A stretch of 64,000 nt of DNA from Hyphomicrobiales bacterium (GTDB taxonomy: Bacteria > Pseudomonadota > Alphaproteobacteria > Rhizobiales > Xanthobacteraceae): the NCBI GenBank assembly GCA_016185205.1, contig JACPOA010000020.1, positions 87,923-151,922 of the forward strand, given 5' to 3'. A program made the position numbers and the translations under genes. A model generated the notes under the pieces. It was not told where the DNA came from and searched no databases. It saw only the letters and a list, made by a program, of their open reading frames with translations. This document shows, one piece after another, positions 53,349 to 61,160 of this stretch. Each line of letters begins with the position of its first letter. The stretch's first letter is position 1.

Positions 53349-54668
53349 ATGACGACGAAGACAGACCACCACCGCCGGCGCGGCCTCAGTCGCCGCTCGT
53401 TCCTCAAGGCCGGCGCGAGCACGGCCACGCTGCTCGGCGCGGTCAGCGCGCAATTCCCGTTCGGCGCGCACGTCGCGCAAGCCGCCGGTCCCGAAGTCAC
53501 CAAGGCCACGCTCGGCTTCATCGCGCTCAGCGATGCCGGTCCGCTCTTCGTCGCCAAGGACAAGGGTTTCTTCACCAAGCACGGCATGCCCGATGTCGAA
53601 GTTGCCAAGCAGGCGTCCTGGGGCGCCACGCGCGACAACCTCGTGCTTGGGCCCGAGGGCAACGGTATCGACGGTGCGCATATCCTGACGCCGATGCCCT
53701 ACCTGATCAGCGCCGGTAAGGTGACACAGAACAACGTGCCGACGCCGATGTACATCCTGGCGCGGCTCAATCTCGATGCGCAGTGCATTTCGGTCGCCAA
53801 GGAATACGCCGGCCTCAAGATCGGCGCCAATGCGTCGCCGCTGAAGGCGGCATTCGACGCGAAGAAAGCCTCCGGCAAATCCGTGAAGGCGGCGATGACT
53901 TTCCCCGGCGGAACCCACGATCTGTGGATCCGCTACTGGCTCGCCGCCGGCGGCATCGATCCCGACAAGGACATCGAGACCATCACCGTGCCGCCCCCGC
54001 AAATGGTGGCAAATATGAAGGTCGGAACGATGGATTGCTTCTGCGTAGGCGAGCCTTGGCCCGGTCAGCTTGTCCATCAAGGCATTGGCTACACCGCGAT
54101 CAACACCGGCGAACTCTGGAACAAGCATCCGGAAAAATCGCTCGGCATGCGCGCTGCTTTCGTCGACAAGTATCCAAATGCCGCCAAGGCGATCCTGATG
54201 GCGGTCATGGAGGCTCAGCAATGGGCCGACAAAACCGAGAACAAGGCCGAGCTCGCCGCCATCATGGCCAAGCGGCAGTGGATCAACTGTCCGGTTGAAG
54301 ACATTCTCGACCGCGCCAGCGGCAAGTTCGACTATGGCACCGGCCGCGTCGTCGAGAACTCGCCGCACATCATGAAGTATTGGAAGGACTTTGCCTCCTA
54401 TCCGTTCCAGAGCCACGAGCTCTGGTTCCTCACCGAGGACATCCGCTGGGGCAAATTCGAGCCTGGCTTCGATAGCAAGGCGTTGATCAAGAAGGTGAAC
54501 CGCGAGGACCTGTGGCGCGACGCCGCCAAGAGCCTCGGCGTCGTCGCCGCCGAAATTCCGGCCTCCACTTCGCGCGGCAAGGAGACCTTCTTCGACGGCA
54601 AGGTGTTCGACCCGGAAAATCCGGCGGCCTACCTGAAGAGCCTCAGCATCAAGCGAGTGGAAGTCTGA
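53349..54668 (+). CDS. nrtA: Nitrate ABC transporter substrate-binding protein
   Basis: A 439-residue receptor of the NrtA/CmpA family for nitrate/nitrite. A twin-arginine signal (RRGLSRRSFLKAGAS) precedes the mature KATLGFIALSDAGPLFVAKDKGFF. The blocks MTFPGGTHDLWIRYWLAAGG, DCFCVGEPWPGQLV and RQWINCPVEDILDRASGKF are typical of nitrate receptors. The chosen ATG follows AAGGACG; earlier in-frame sequence is leader. First gene of the nitrate operon; regulated by the leader elements just upstream. Confidence 0.95.
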   Translation: MTTKTDHHRRRGLSRRSFLKAGASTATLLGAVSAQFPFGAHVAQAAGPEVTKATLGFIALSDAGPLFVAKDKGFFTKHGMPDVEVAKQASWGATRDNLVLGPEGNGIDGAHILTPMPYLISAGKVTQNNVPTPMYILARLNLDAQCISVAKEYAGLKIGANASPLKAAFDAKKASGKSVKAAMTFPGGTHDLWIRYWLAAGGIDPDKDIETITVPPPQMVANMKVGTMDCFCVGEPWPGQLVHQGIGYTAINTGELWNKHPEKSLGMRAAFVDKYPNAAKAILMAVMEAQQWADKTENKAELAAIMAKRQWINCPVEDILDRASGKFDYGTGRVVENSPHIMKYWKDFASYPFQSHELWFLTEDIRWGKFEPGFDSKALIKKVNREDLWRDAAKSLGVVAAEIPASTSRGKETFFDGKVFDPENPAAYLKSLSIKRVEV

Positions 54669-54691
54669 CCCCCCGCGCGGGTCGCTCGCGG

Positions 54692-54740
54692 GCGCATGAT
54701 CCCGAAAAGTGGGAACCGGTTTTCGGAAAAGATCATGCGC
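54692..54740. repeat. 49-bp rhizobial palindromic repeat, copy 2
   Basis: Ends GCGCATGATC and GATCATGCGC are perfect inverted repeats. It is the reverse complement of copy 1 (50522-50570) except for one inner base and a compensated change at both tips. It lies between nrtA and nrtB inside the operon. Confidence 0.85.
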
Positions 54741-54790
54741 AAGCGAATGGACGGCCCGCAAAACTTGAATTCGAACGGAGCATTCTCGCG

Positions 54791-55702
54791 ATGAACATGC
54801 CTGTGATGAAATCCGAAGTCACCGGGGCCGTGTCTGGGGGGTCTGGCGCGCCGGTGATGGCTGCGAAAGTGCTGCCGCTCGCGCCCAAGCGTCCGGCCTT
54901 GCAGACGCGGCCGATGACACAGGTAAAAGAGATCACGGCGCGGATATTGCCGCCGTTGATCGTGGTCGCGCTCGGGCTGCTGGTGTGGGAACTGCTGTGC
55001 CGCAAGACGGGCGCGACGCTGCCGCCGCCATCGCGCGTGTTCAAGGACACCTATGAGCTGATCGTCGATCCGTTCTTCGATCGTGGTGGCATCGACAAAG
55101 GCCTGTTCTGGCATCTGTCGGCGAGCCTGCAGCGGGTGGCGCTGGGCTACACGCTGTCAGCGGTTGTCGGCGTCGCACTCGGCACCCTGGTCGGTCAGTC
55201 GGTTTGGGCGATGCGCGGGCTCGATCCAATTTTTCAGGTGCTGCGCACGGTGCCGCCGCTGGCCTGGCTCCCGTTATCGCTGGCCGCGTTCCGTGACGGC
55301 CAACCGTCGGCGATTTTCGTGATCTTCATCACTTCGATCTGGCCGATCATCATCAACACCGCGGTCGGCATTCGCAATATCCCGCAGGATTACCGCAATG
55401 TCGCGGCGGTGCTGCGGCTCAATCCGTTCGAGTTCTTCGTCAAGATCATGGTGCCCTCGGCGGCGCCTTACATCTTCACCGGCCTGCGCATCGGTATCGG
55501 TCTGTCGTGGCTCGCCATCGTCGCCGCCGAAATGCTGATCGGCGGCGTCGGCATCGGCTTCTTCATCTGGGATGCCTGGAACTCGTCGCACATCAGCGAA
55601 ATCATTCTGGCGCTGTTCTACGTCGGCGTCATCGGTTTCGTGCTCGATCGCATCGTCGCCGGGGTCGCCAGCATCGTGACCCGCGGAACCGCCGCCAACT
55701 GA
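54791..55702 (+). CDS. nrtB: Nitrate ABC transporter permease
   Basis: A 303-residue permease with an N-terminal hydrophilic stretch (about 50 residues) and six hydrophobic helices. The EAA-type loop is seen at AAVLRLNPFEFFVKIMVPSA, which contacts the ATPase. RTVPPLAWLPLSLAAF is typical of the NrtB/SsuC group. The ATG at 54791 has CGGAG upstream. It forms the NrtABC complex with the neighbouring receptor and ATPase. Confidence 0.93.
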   Translation: MNMPVMKSEVTGAVSGGSGAPVMAAKVLPLAPKRPALQTRPMTQVKEITARILPPLIVVALGLLVWELLCRKTGATLPPPSRVFKDTYELIVDPFFDRGGIDKGLFWHLSASLQRVALGYTLSAVVGVALGTLVGQSVWAMRGLDPIFQVLRTVPPLAWLPLSLAAFRDGQPSAIFVIFITSIWPIIINTAVGIRNIPQDYRNVAAVLRLNPFEFFVKIMVPSAAPYIFTGLRIGIGLSWLAIVAAEMLIGGVGIGFFIWDAWNSSHISEIILALFYVGVIGFVLDRIVAGVASIVTRGTAAN

Positions 55703-55713
55703 GGATAGCGACC

Positions 55714-56508
55714 ATGATCCCATATCTATTGATCGACCACGTCGACAAATCCTTCGTGCGCGGCCAGAGCGAAACCAAGGTGTTGAAAGAGATCACGCTG
55801 CAGGTCGACAAGGGCGAATATGTCTCGATCATCGGCCATTCCGGCTGTGGAAAATCGACCTTGCTCAACATCGTCGCCGGCCTTACTCCGGCGACCGTCG
55901 GCGGTGTGATCGTCGAGGGCCGCGAGGTCAACGAGCCCGGCCCCGACCGCGCGGTGGTTTTCCAGAACCACAGCCTGCTGCCGTGGCTCACGGTCTACGA
56001 CAATGTGCGGCTCGCCGTCGACAAGGTGTTTTCGTCCAGCAAGTCGCGCGCCGAACGCAATGGCTGGACGCTGCACAACCTTGATCTCGTGCAGATGACG
56101 CACGCCAAGGACAAGCGGCCCTCCGAAATCTCCGGCGGCATGAAGCAACGGGTAGGGCTCGCCCGCGCCTTGGCGATGGAACCGAAGGTGCTGCTGCTGG
56201 ACGAGCCGTTCGGCGCGCTCGATGCGCTCACGCGCGCGCATTTGCAGGACACCGTGATGGGACTGCATCAGAAGCTCGGTAACACCGTGATCATGATCAC
56301 CCATGATGTCGACGAAGCCGTGCTGCTGTCCGACCGCATCGTGATGATGACCAACGGCCCGTCGGCGCGGATCGGCGAAATTCTGGCGGTGCCGCTGGCG
56401 CGGCCGCGCAAGCGGCTTGAACTAGTGGCGAACGCGCCGTTCCTTAAATGCCGGCAGCGCGTGCTGGAGTTCCTGTACGAACGCCACCGCTTCGTCGAAG
56501 CGGCATGA
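55714..56508 (+). CDS. nrtC: Nitrate ABC transporter ATP-binding protein
   Basis: A 264-residue ATPase. Walker A is GHSGCGKST, the signature SGGMKQR, Walker B LLLDEPFGALD, and the His switch ITHDVDEA. Unlike cyanobacterial NrtC it has no receptor-like C-terminal half, so it resembles NrtD/NasD-type subunits in length. GAGGATAG precedes the start, 11 bases after nrtB. Confidence 0.93.
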   Translation: MIPYLLIDHVDKSFVRGQSETKVLKEITLQVDKGEYVSIIGHSGCGKSTLLNIVAGLTPATVGGVIVEGREVNEPGPDRAVVFQNHSLLPWLTVYDNVRLAVDKVFSSSKSRAERNGWTLHNLDLVQMTHAKDKRPSEISGGMKQRVGLARALAMEPKVLLLDEPFGALDALTRAHLQDTVMGLHQKLGNTVIMITHDVDEAVLLSDRIVMMTNGPSARIGEILAVPLARPRKRLELVANAPFLKCRQRVLEFLYERHRFVEAA

Positions 56509-56530
56509 TCAAGTCCGCAAGGGAGTACGG

Positions 56531-57760
56531 ATGAGCGAGCCGCTCGTCATCGTCGGCAACGGGATGGCCGCCATGCGGCTGGTGGAGAATCTCACCCATC
56601 GCGCGCTCGGACGTTACGCCATTGCCGTGATCGGCGAGGAGCCGCGGCTGCCCTATAACCGCGTGTTGTTGTCCTCGGTGCTGGCGCAAGAGGTGTCGCG
56701 CGGCGAGATCGAGCTCAGGCCGGCGCAGTGGTGGAGCGACCGCGGCGTCACACTGCTTTATGGCCGTACCGCCACCGCCATCGATCCGGCGATCCGCCGG
56801 GTGCGGCTCGCCAATGGCGCGACGCTGCCGTTCGCCAAGCTGGTGCTCGCGACCGGCTCGCGCCCGATCCGGCTCAATGTGCCGGGCATGGAATTGCCCG
56901 GGGTGATGACGTTTCGCGATCTCGGTGACGTGGCTGCGATCGGGGCCGCGGCCGCGAATGGAGCCAAGGCGGTGGTGATCGGCGGCGGCTTGCTGGGGCT
57001 CGAGGCGGCGTACGGATTGGCGAAGGCCGGCTCGCAGGTGTCCGTCGTTCACCTGATGAATCGATTGATGGAGCGCCAGCTCGACGCGCGCGCCTCCGCC
57101 ATGCTCAAGCACGTGGTCGAGACGCGCGGCATTGCCGTGCATCTCAACGCCGAGACCGTTGGCATTCTGGGATCAACGTGCGCCAGGGCAGTAGAACTCA
57201 AGGATGGCCGGCAGATCGACGCCGATCTGGTGGTGGTCGCGGCCGGCATCCGCGCCAATGTCGATCTCGCCCGCACCGCCGATCTCGACATCGATCGCGG
57301 CATCGTCGTCGACGATCATCTGCAATCCAGTAAGCCGAACATCTACGCGATCGGCGAATGCATCGAGCATCGCGGCCAATGTTACGGCCTGGTCGAGCCG
57401 GCCTATGAGCAGGCGCGGGCACTGGCCGCGCATCTGGCGGGCGACAGTGCGAGCTATACCGGCAGCGTGCTGGCGACCAATCTGAAGGTCTCCGGCGTCA
57501 ATGTGTTTTCGGCCGGCGATTTCCTGGGCGCAGCGGACACCGAACAACTCGTGCTCTCTGATCCCGGGCTTGGCACTTACAAGAAGCTGGTGATCAAGGG
57601 CGGCCGCCTCGTCGGCGCGGTGCTGTTCGGCGATACCGCCGACGGGCTTTGGTATCTCGATCTGATCCGTGCGGGCGACTCGATCGAGGCCATCCGCGAG
57701 GATCTCGTGTTCGGTCGCGCTTTGGCCGAACGCTCTGTGATTAAAGTATTGGCGGCGTGA
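56531..57760 (+). CDS. NAD(P)H/FAD-dependent reductase (NasB/NirB-N-like)
   Basis: A 409-residue FAD-dependent oxidoreductase. VIVGNGMAAMRLVENL binds FAD, VVIGGGLLGLEAAYGLAKAG binds NAD(P)H, and NIYAIGECIEHRGQCYGLVEPAYEQ closes the FAD site. It resembles the N-terminal reductase half of NirB and nitrate-reductase electron-transfer subunits. It lies between the transporter and nirA and would supply electrons from NAD(P)H to nitrate or nitrite reduction. The stop overlaps the GTG/ATG start region of nirA. Confidence 0.85.
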   Translation: MSEPLVIVGNGMAAMRLVENLTHRALGRYAIAVIGEEPRLPYNRVLLSSVLAQEVSRGEIELRPAQWWSDRGVTLLYGRTATAIDPAIRRVRLANGATLPFAKLVLATGSRPIRLNVPGMELPGVMTFRDLGDVAAIGAAAANGAKAVVIGGGLLGLEAAYGLAKAGSQVSVVHLMNRLMERQLDARASAMLKHVVETRGIAVHLNAETVGILGSTCARAVELKDGRQIDADLVVVAAGIRANVDLARTADLDIDRGIVVDDHLQSSKPNIYAIGECIEHRGQCYGLVEPAYEQARALAAHLAGDSASYTGSVLATNLKVSGVNVFSAGDFLGAADTEQLVLSDPGLGTYKKLVIKGGRLVGAVLFGDTADGLWYLDLIRAGDSIEAIREDLVFGRALAERSVIKVLAA

Positions 57761-57768
57761 GGGCGGCG

Positions 57769-59538
57769 ATGTCGAGCGACTTCACCCCGGACCAGAAACG
57801 CTATCTCGAGGGCTTCGCTTCAGGCCTCACGGCGGCGCGCGCGGCGCGCGGCCAGCTTCCTGCGGGCGCGACAGCGGGCGGCGAGCCGACCGGCCCCGAC
57901 GCCATCCACATCAAGGCGCAGGATCGCGTGCTGGCGGCGGGCAGCAAGCTCGCCGATCAGGAGAAGTTCAAGCGCGAGGAGCATCCGTTCGACGGCTATG
58001 AGCGGCTGAAAGAACAAGCAAAGAAAAACGAGGCGCCCAAGCCGCCGGACAATTTCCGCTGGCGCTTTTATGGGCTGTTCTATGTGGCGCCAGCGCAGAA
58101 TTCCTACATGTGCCGGCTGCGCCTGCCTAACGGTATCCTAAAGCATTGGCAACTCTCAGGTTTGGCGGATCTGGCCGAGCGCTATGCCGGCGGCTACAGC
58201 CACGTCACCACCCGCGCCAATCTGCAAATGCGCGAGATCGAGCCGAAAAACGCGGTGTTAATGCTCGAAGAAGTGCAGATGCTCGGCCTATGCTCGCGCG
58301 GCTCGGGCGCCGACAATATCCGCAACGTGACCGGTACGCCGACCGCTGGTATCGATCCTCAGGAGCTGATCGATACGCGGCCTTACGCGCGCGAATGGCA
58401 CTTCCACATTCTCAACGAGCGCGCGCTCTACGGCCTGCCGCGCAAGTTCAATGTCGGCTTCGACGGCGGCGGCTGCATTCCGGTGCTGGAGGACACCAAC
58501 GACATCGGCTTCCAGGCGGTCGAGCTGAAGGAGGGCTTCGGACCCGAGACGGGCGTCTGGTTCCGGCTCGCGCTCGGCGGCATCACCGGGCACAAGGATT
58601 TCGCTCGCGACACCGGCGTGATCGTTAAGCCGGAAGAAGCGACGCAGGTCGCCGACGCGGTGGTGCGCGTCTATATCGACCATGGCGACCGCACCGACCG
58701 CGGCAAGGCGCGGCTGAAATATGTGCTCGACGCCATGGGCCTGGAGAAATTCATCGTCCTTGTCGAGGAAAAGCTCGGCCGCAAGCTCATCAAGGTGCCG
58801 GCCGACGCGCTGAACGCGCGGCCGCCGCACGACCGCGGCGCCCATGTCGGCGTGCACCAACAGAAGCAGGCGTGGCTCAACTGGATCGGCGTGGTGCTGC
58901 CGGTGGCGCGACTCACCGCCGAACAGATGCGCGGGCTGGCCAAGATCGCACAGGAATTCGGCGACGGCGATATCCGCCTGACGGTCTGGCAGAACCTGCT
59001 GATCTCCGGCGTCGCCGACGGCAAGGTGGCCGCCGCTTGCGCCGCCATCGAGGCGCTTGGCCTCTCGACGAAAGCAACCTCGATCCGCGCCGGCCTGGTC
59101 GCCTGCACGGGCAATGTCGGCTGCAAGTTCGCGGCCTCCGACACCAAGCGTCACGCCGAGGAGATCGCGCAGTGGTGCGAGGCGCGCGTCAATCTCGACG
59201 GGCCGGTCAATATCCATCTCACCGGCTGCCATCACTCCTGCGCGCAGCATTACATCAGCGAAATCGGCATGCTCGCCTGCAAGATTCAAGTTTCGGAGGA
59301 GGGCGACCAGATCGAGGGCTATCACATCTATATCGGCGGCGGCTTCGGCCCCGACGCCGCGCTCGGCCGCGAGATCTATCGCGACGTCAAGGCGACTGAC
59401 GCGCCGCGCACTGTCGAGCGCATGCTCAAGGGCTACCTGGCGCATCGCGCCGCGCGCGAGGAGACGTTTCTCGCCTTCTCGCGCCGGCATGAGGTCGATA
59501 CGCTCAAGGCCATGTTCGATGCGGGGCTAAGCGAATGA
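57769..59538 (+). CDS. nirA: Sirohaem-dependent nitrite reductase (NirA type)
   Basis: A 589-residue sirohaem/[4Fe-4S] enzyme for the six-electron reduction of nitrite to ammonium. The cluster cysteines are Cys446, Cys452, Cys487 and Cys491 (CTGNVGC and TGCHHSC), with the same spacing (6, 35, 4) as spinach nitrite reductase Cys441/447/482/486. Conserved arginines appear in TTRANLQMREI and FHILNER. It has an N-terminal FTPDQKRYLEGFASGL helix shared with the next protein. ATG at 57769 is preceded by GAGGGCGG; a GTG at 57757 overlapping the previous stop is possible. Confidence 0.95.
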   Translation: MSSDFTPDQKRYLEGFASGLTAARAARGQLPAGATAGGEPTGPDAIHIKAQDRVLAAGSKLADQEKFKREEHPFDGYERLKEQAKKNEAPKPPDNFRWRFYGLFYVAPAQNSYMCRLRLPNGILKHWQLSGLADLAERYAGGYSHVTTRANLQMREIEPKNAVLMLEEVQMLGLCSRGSGADNIRNVTGTPTAGIDPQELIDTRPYAREWHFHILNERALYGLPRKFNVGFDGGGCIPVLEDTNDIGFQAVELKEGFGPETGVWFRLALGGITGHKDFARDTGVIVKPEEATQVADAVVRVYIDHGDRTDRGKARLKYVLDAMGLEKFIVLVEEKLGRKLIKVPADALNARPPHDRGAHVGVHQQKQAWLNWIGVVLPVARLTAEQMRGLAKIAQEFGDGDIRLTVWQNLLISGVADGKVAAACAAIEALGLSTKATSIRAGLVACTGNVGCKFAASDTKRHAEEIAQWCEARVNLDGPVNIHLTGCHHSCAQHYISEIGMLACKIQVSEEGDQIEGYHIYIGGGFGPDAALGREIYRDVKATDAPRTVERMLKGYLAHRAAREETFLAFSRRHEVDTLKAMFDAGLSE

Positions 59539-61160
59539 CGCAAAACCTGCCGCCGCCGATCCCGTCATTTGTTCCGGCGACCGCGCCGTTCTCCGACGAA
59601 CAGCGCGTCTGGCTCAACGGTTTCTTCGCGGGCCTGGTGTCGCTCGACGGCTTCGGCGTCACGCCACTGAGCGGCGAGCAGGCGGCGGCGCTGTTGTCCG
59701 GTGGCGCCATTGCAAAACCCGCCGATGACGATGACGGCGGCGCGCCCTGGCACGACCAGACTATTCCGCTGGTTGACCGGATGAAACTGGCCGACGGCAA
59801 GCCGCTGCGCTGGCGCCTGATGGCGGCGATGGCGCAGCAGGATTGCGGCCAGTGTGGCTATGACTGCAAGAATTATTCGGGCGCGATTTTCAACGGCAAG
59901 GAAGAACGGCTGAATCTGTGCGTGCCGGGCGGCAAGGAAACCGCCCGCATGCTCAAGAAATTGCATGAAGAGCTCAAGAGCGCGCCGCCTGCGCCGGCCG
60001 GCGCTTCACCGGCTGCCGCCGAAACCGCTCCGGTAGCGGAAATCCTGCCCCGCTATTCGCGCGACAATCCGGCGATGGCGACCGTGCTGTCGTGCAAAAG
60101 GCTCAACAAGCCCGGCTCGGAAAAGGAAACCTGGCACGTCGAATTGAACGTCTCGACGCGCGGGCTCGATTATGCGGTTGGCGATTCCTTCGGTCTGTTT
60201 CCGTCCAACGACCCGGCGCTGGTGGATGCGGTGATCAAGGCGCTCGGGGCGCCGGCGGATTTTCCGATCGGCGACCGAACCTTGCGCGAGGTGCTGTTCG
60301 ACGGCGTGTCGCTGTCGCCTGCGCCCGACATGCTGTTCCAACTGTTCTCCTACATCACCGGCGGCGCGCGTCGGATCAAGGCGCGCGCGCTGGCCAACGG
60401 CGACGATCCGGATGGCGATGCGGAAACGCTCGACGTGCTGGCGGCGATCGAGAAATTCCCCGGTATCCGGCCCGATCCGGAAGCCTTCATCGAGGCGCTC
60501 GATGCGCTGCAGCCGCGGCTTTATTCGATTTCGTCCTCGCCCAAGCTCGATCCGCGCCGGGTCGCGCTCACGGTCGATGCGGTGCGCTACGACATCGGCG
60601 CGCGCCGCCGGCTCGGCGTTGCGTCCACCTACCTCGCCGAGCGCGTCAAGCCCGGCGCGACCGTGAAGATCTACGTGCAGAAGGCACCCGCCTTCGCGCT
60701 GCCGGCCGATCCGGCGGTGCCGGTCGTCATGATCGGGCCGGGCACCGGCGTGGCGCCGTTCCGCGCCTTCCTGCAAGAGCGCTGGGCGACCCAGGCGTCC
60801 GGCCGCAACTGGCTGTTCTTCGGCCATCAGCATTCCAAGTTCGATTTTTTCTACGAGGACGAATTCAAGACCATGAAGTCGTCCGGCGTGTTGACGCGGC
60901 TCACGCTCGCCTGGTCGCGCGACAGCGAGAGCAAGATTTACGTGCAGGACCGCATGCGCGAGGTCGGCCGCGATCTGTGGGAATGGCTCGCCGACGGCGC
61001 GCATATCTATGTCTGCGGCGACGCCAAGCGCATGGCCAAGGACGTGGAAATCGCGCTGGTCGATATCGTGGCCCAGTACGGCGCACGCAGCGCGGACGAA
61101 GCGACGGCTTTCGTGGCCGATCTCAAGAAAAAGGGCCGCTATCAGCAGGACGTGTATTGA
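59535..61160 (+). CDS. Fe-S / FAD / NAD(P)H flavoprotein reductase (CysJ-like, no flavodoxin domain)
   Basis: A 541-residue electron-transfer protein. Residues 19-34 (FSDEQRVWLNGFFAGL) repeat the N-terminal motif of NirA. A Fes-type [4Fe-4S] region follows with Cys104, Cys107, Cys111 and Cys129 (CGQCGYDC ... LCVPGG). A linker of Ala/Pro leads to a CysJ-like FAD/NAD(P)H reductase (LYSISSSPKL, GVASTYLAE, MIGPGTGVAPFRAF, YVCGDAKRMAKDV). The flavodoxin domain of CysJ is absent and replaced by the Fe-S part. It likely passes NAD(P)H electrons to NirA and/or NasA. It overlaps nirA by four bases. Confidence 0.9.
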   Translation: MTQNLPPPIPSFVPATAPFSDEQRVWLNGFFAGLVSLDGFGVTPLSGEQAAALLSGGAIAKPADDDDGGAPWHDQTIPLVDRMKLADGKPLRWRLMAAMAQQDCGQCGYDCKNYSGAIFNGKEERLNLCVPGGKETARMLKKLHEELKSAPPAPAGASPAAAETAPVAEILPRYSRDNPAMATVLSCKRLNKPGSEKETWHVELNVSTRGLDYAVGDSFGLFPSNDPALVDAVIKALGAPADFPIGDRTLREVLFDGVSLSPAPDMLFQLFSYITGGARRIKARALANGDDPDGDAETLDVLAAIEKFPGIRPDPEAFIEALDALQPRLYSISSSPKLDPRRVALTVDAVRYDIGARRRLGVASTYLAERVKPGATVKIYVQKAPAFALPADPAVPVVMIGPGTGVAPFRAFLQERWATQASGRNWLFFGHQHSKFDFFYEDEFKTMKSSGVLTRLTLAWSRDSESKIYVQDRMREVGRDLWEWLADGAHIYVCGDAKRMAKDVEIALVDIVAQYGARSADEATAFVADLKKKGRYQQDVY

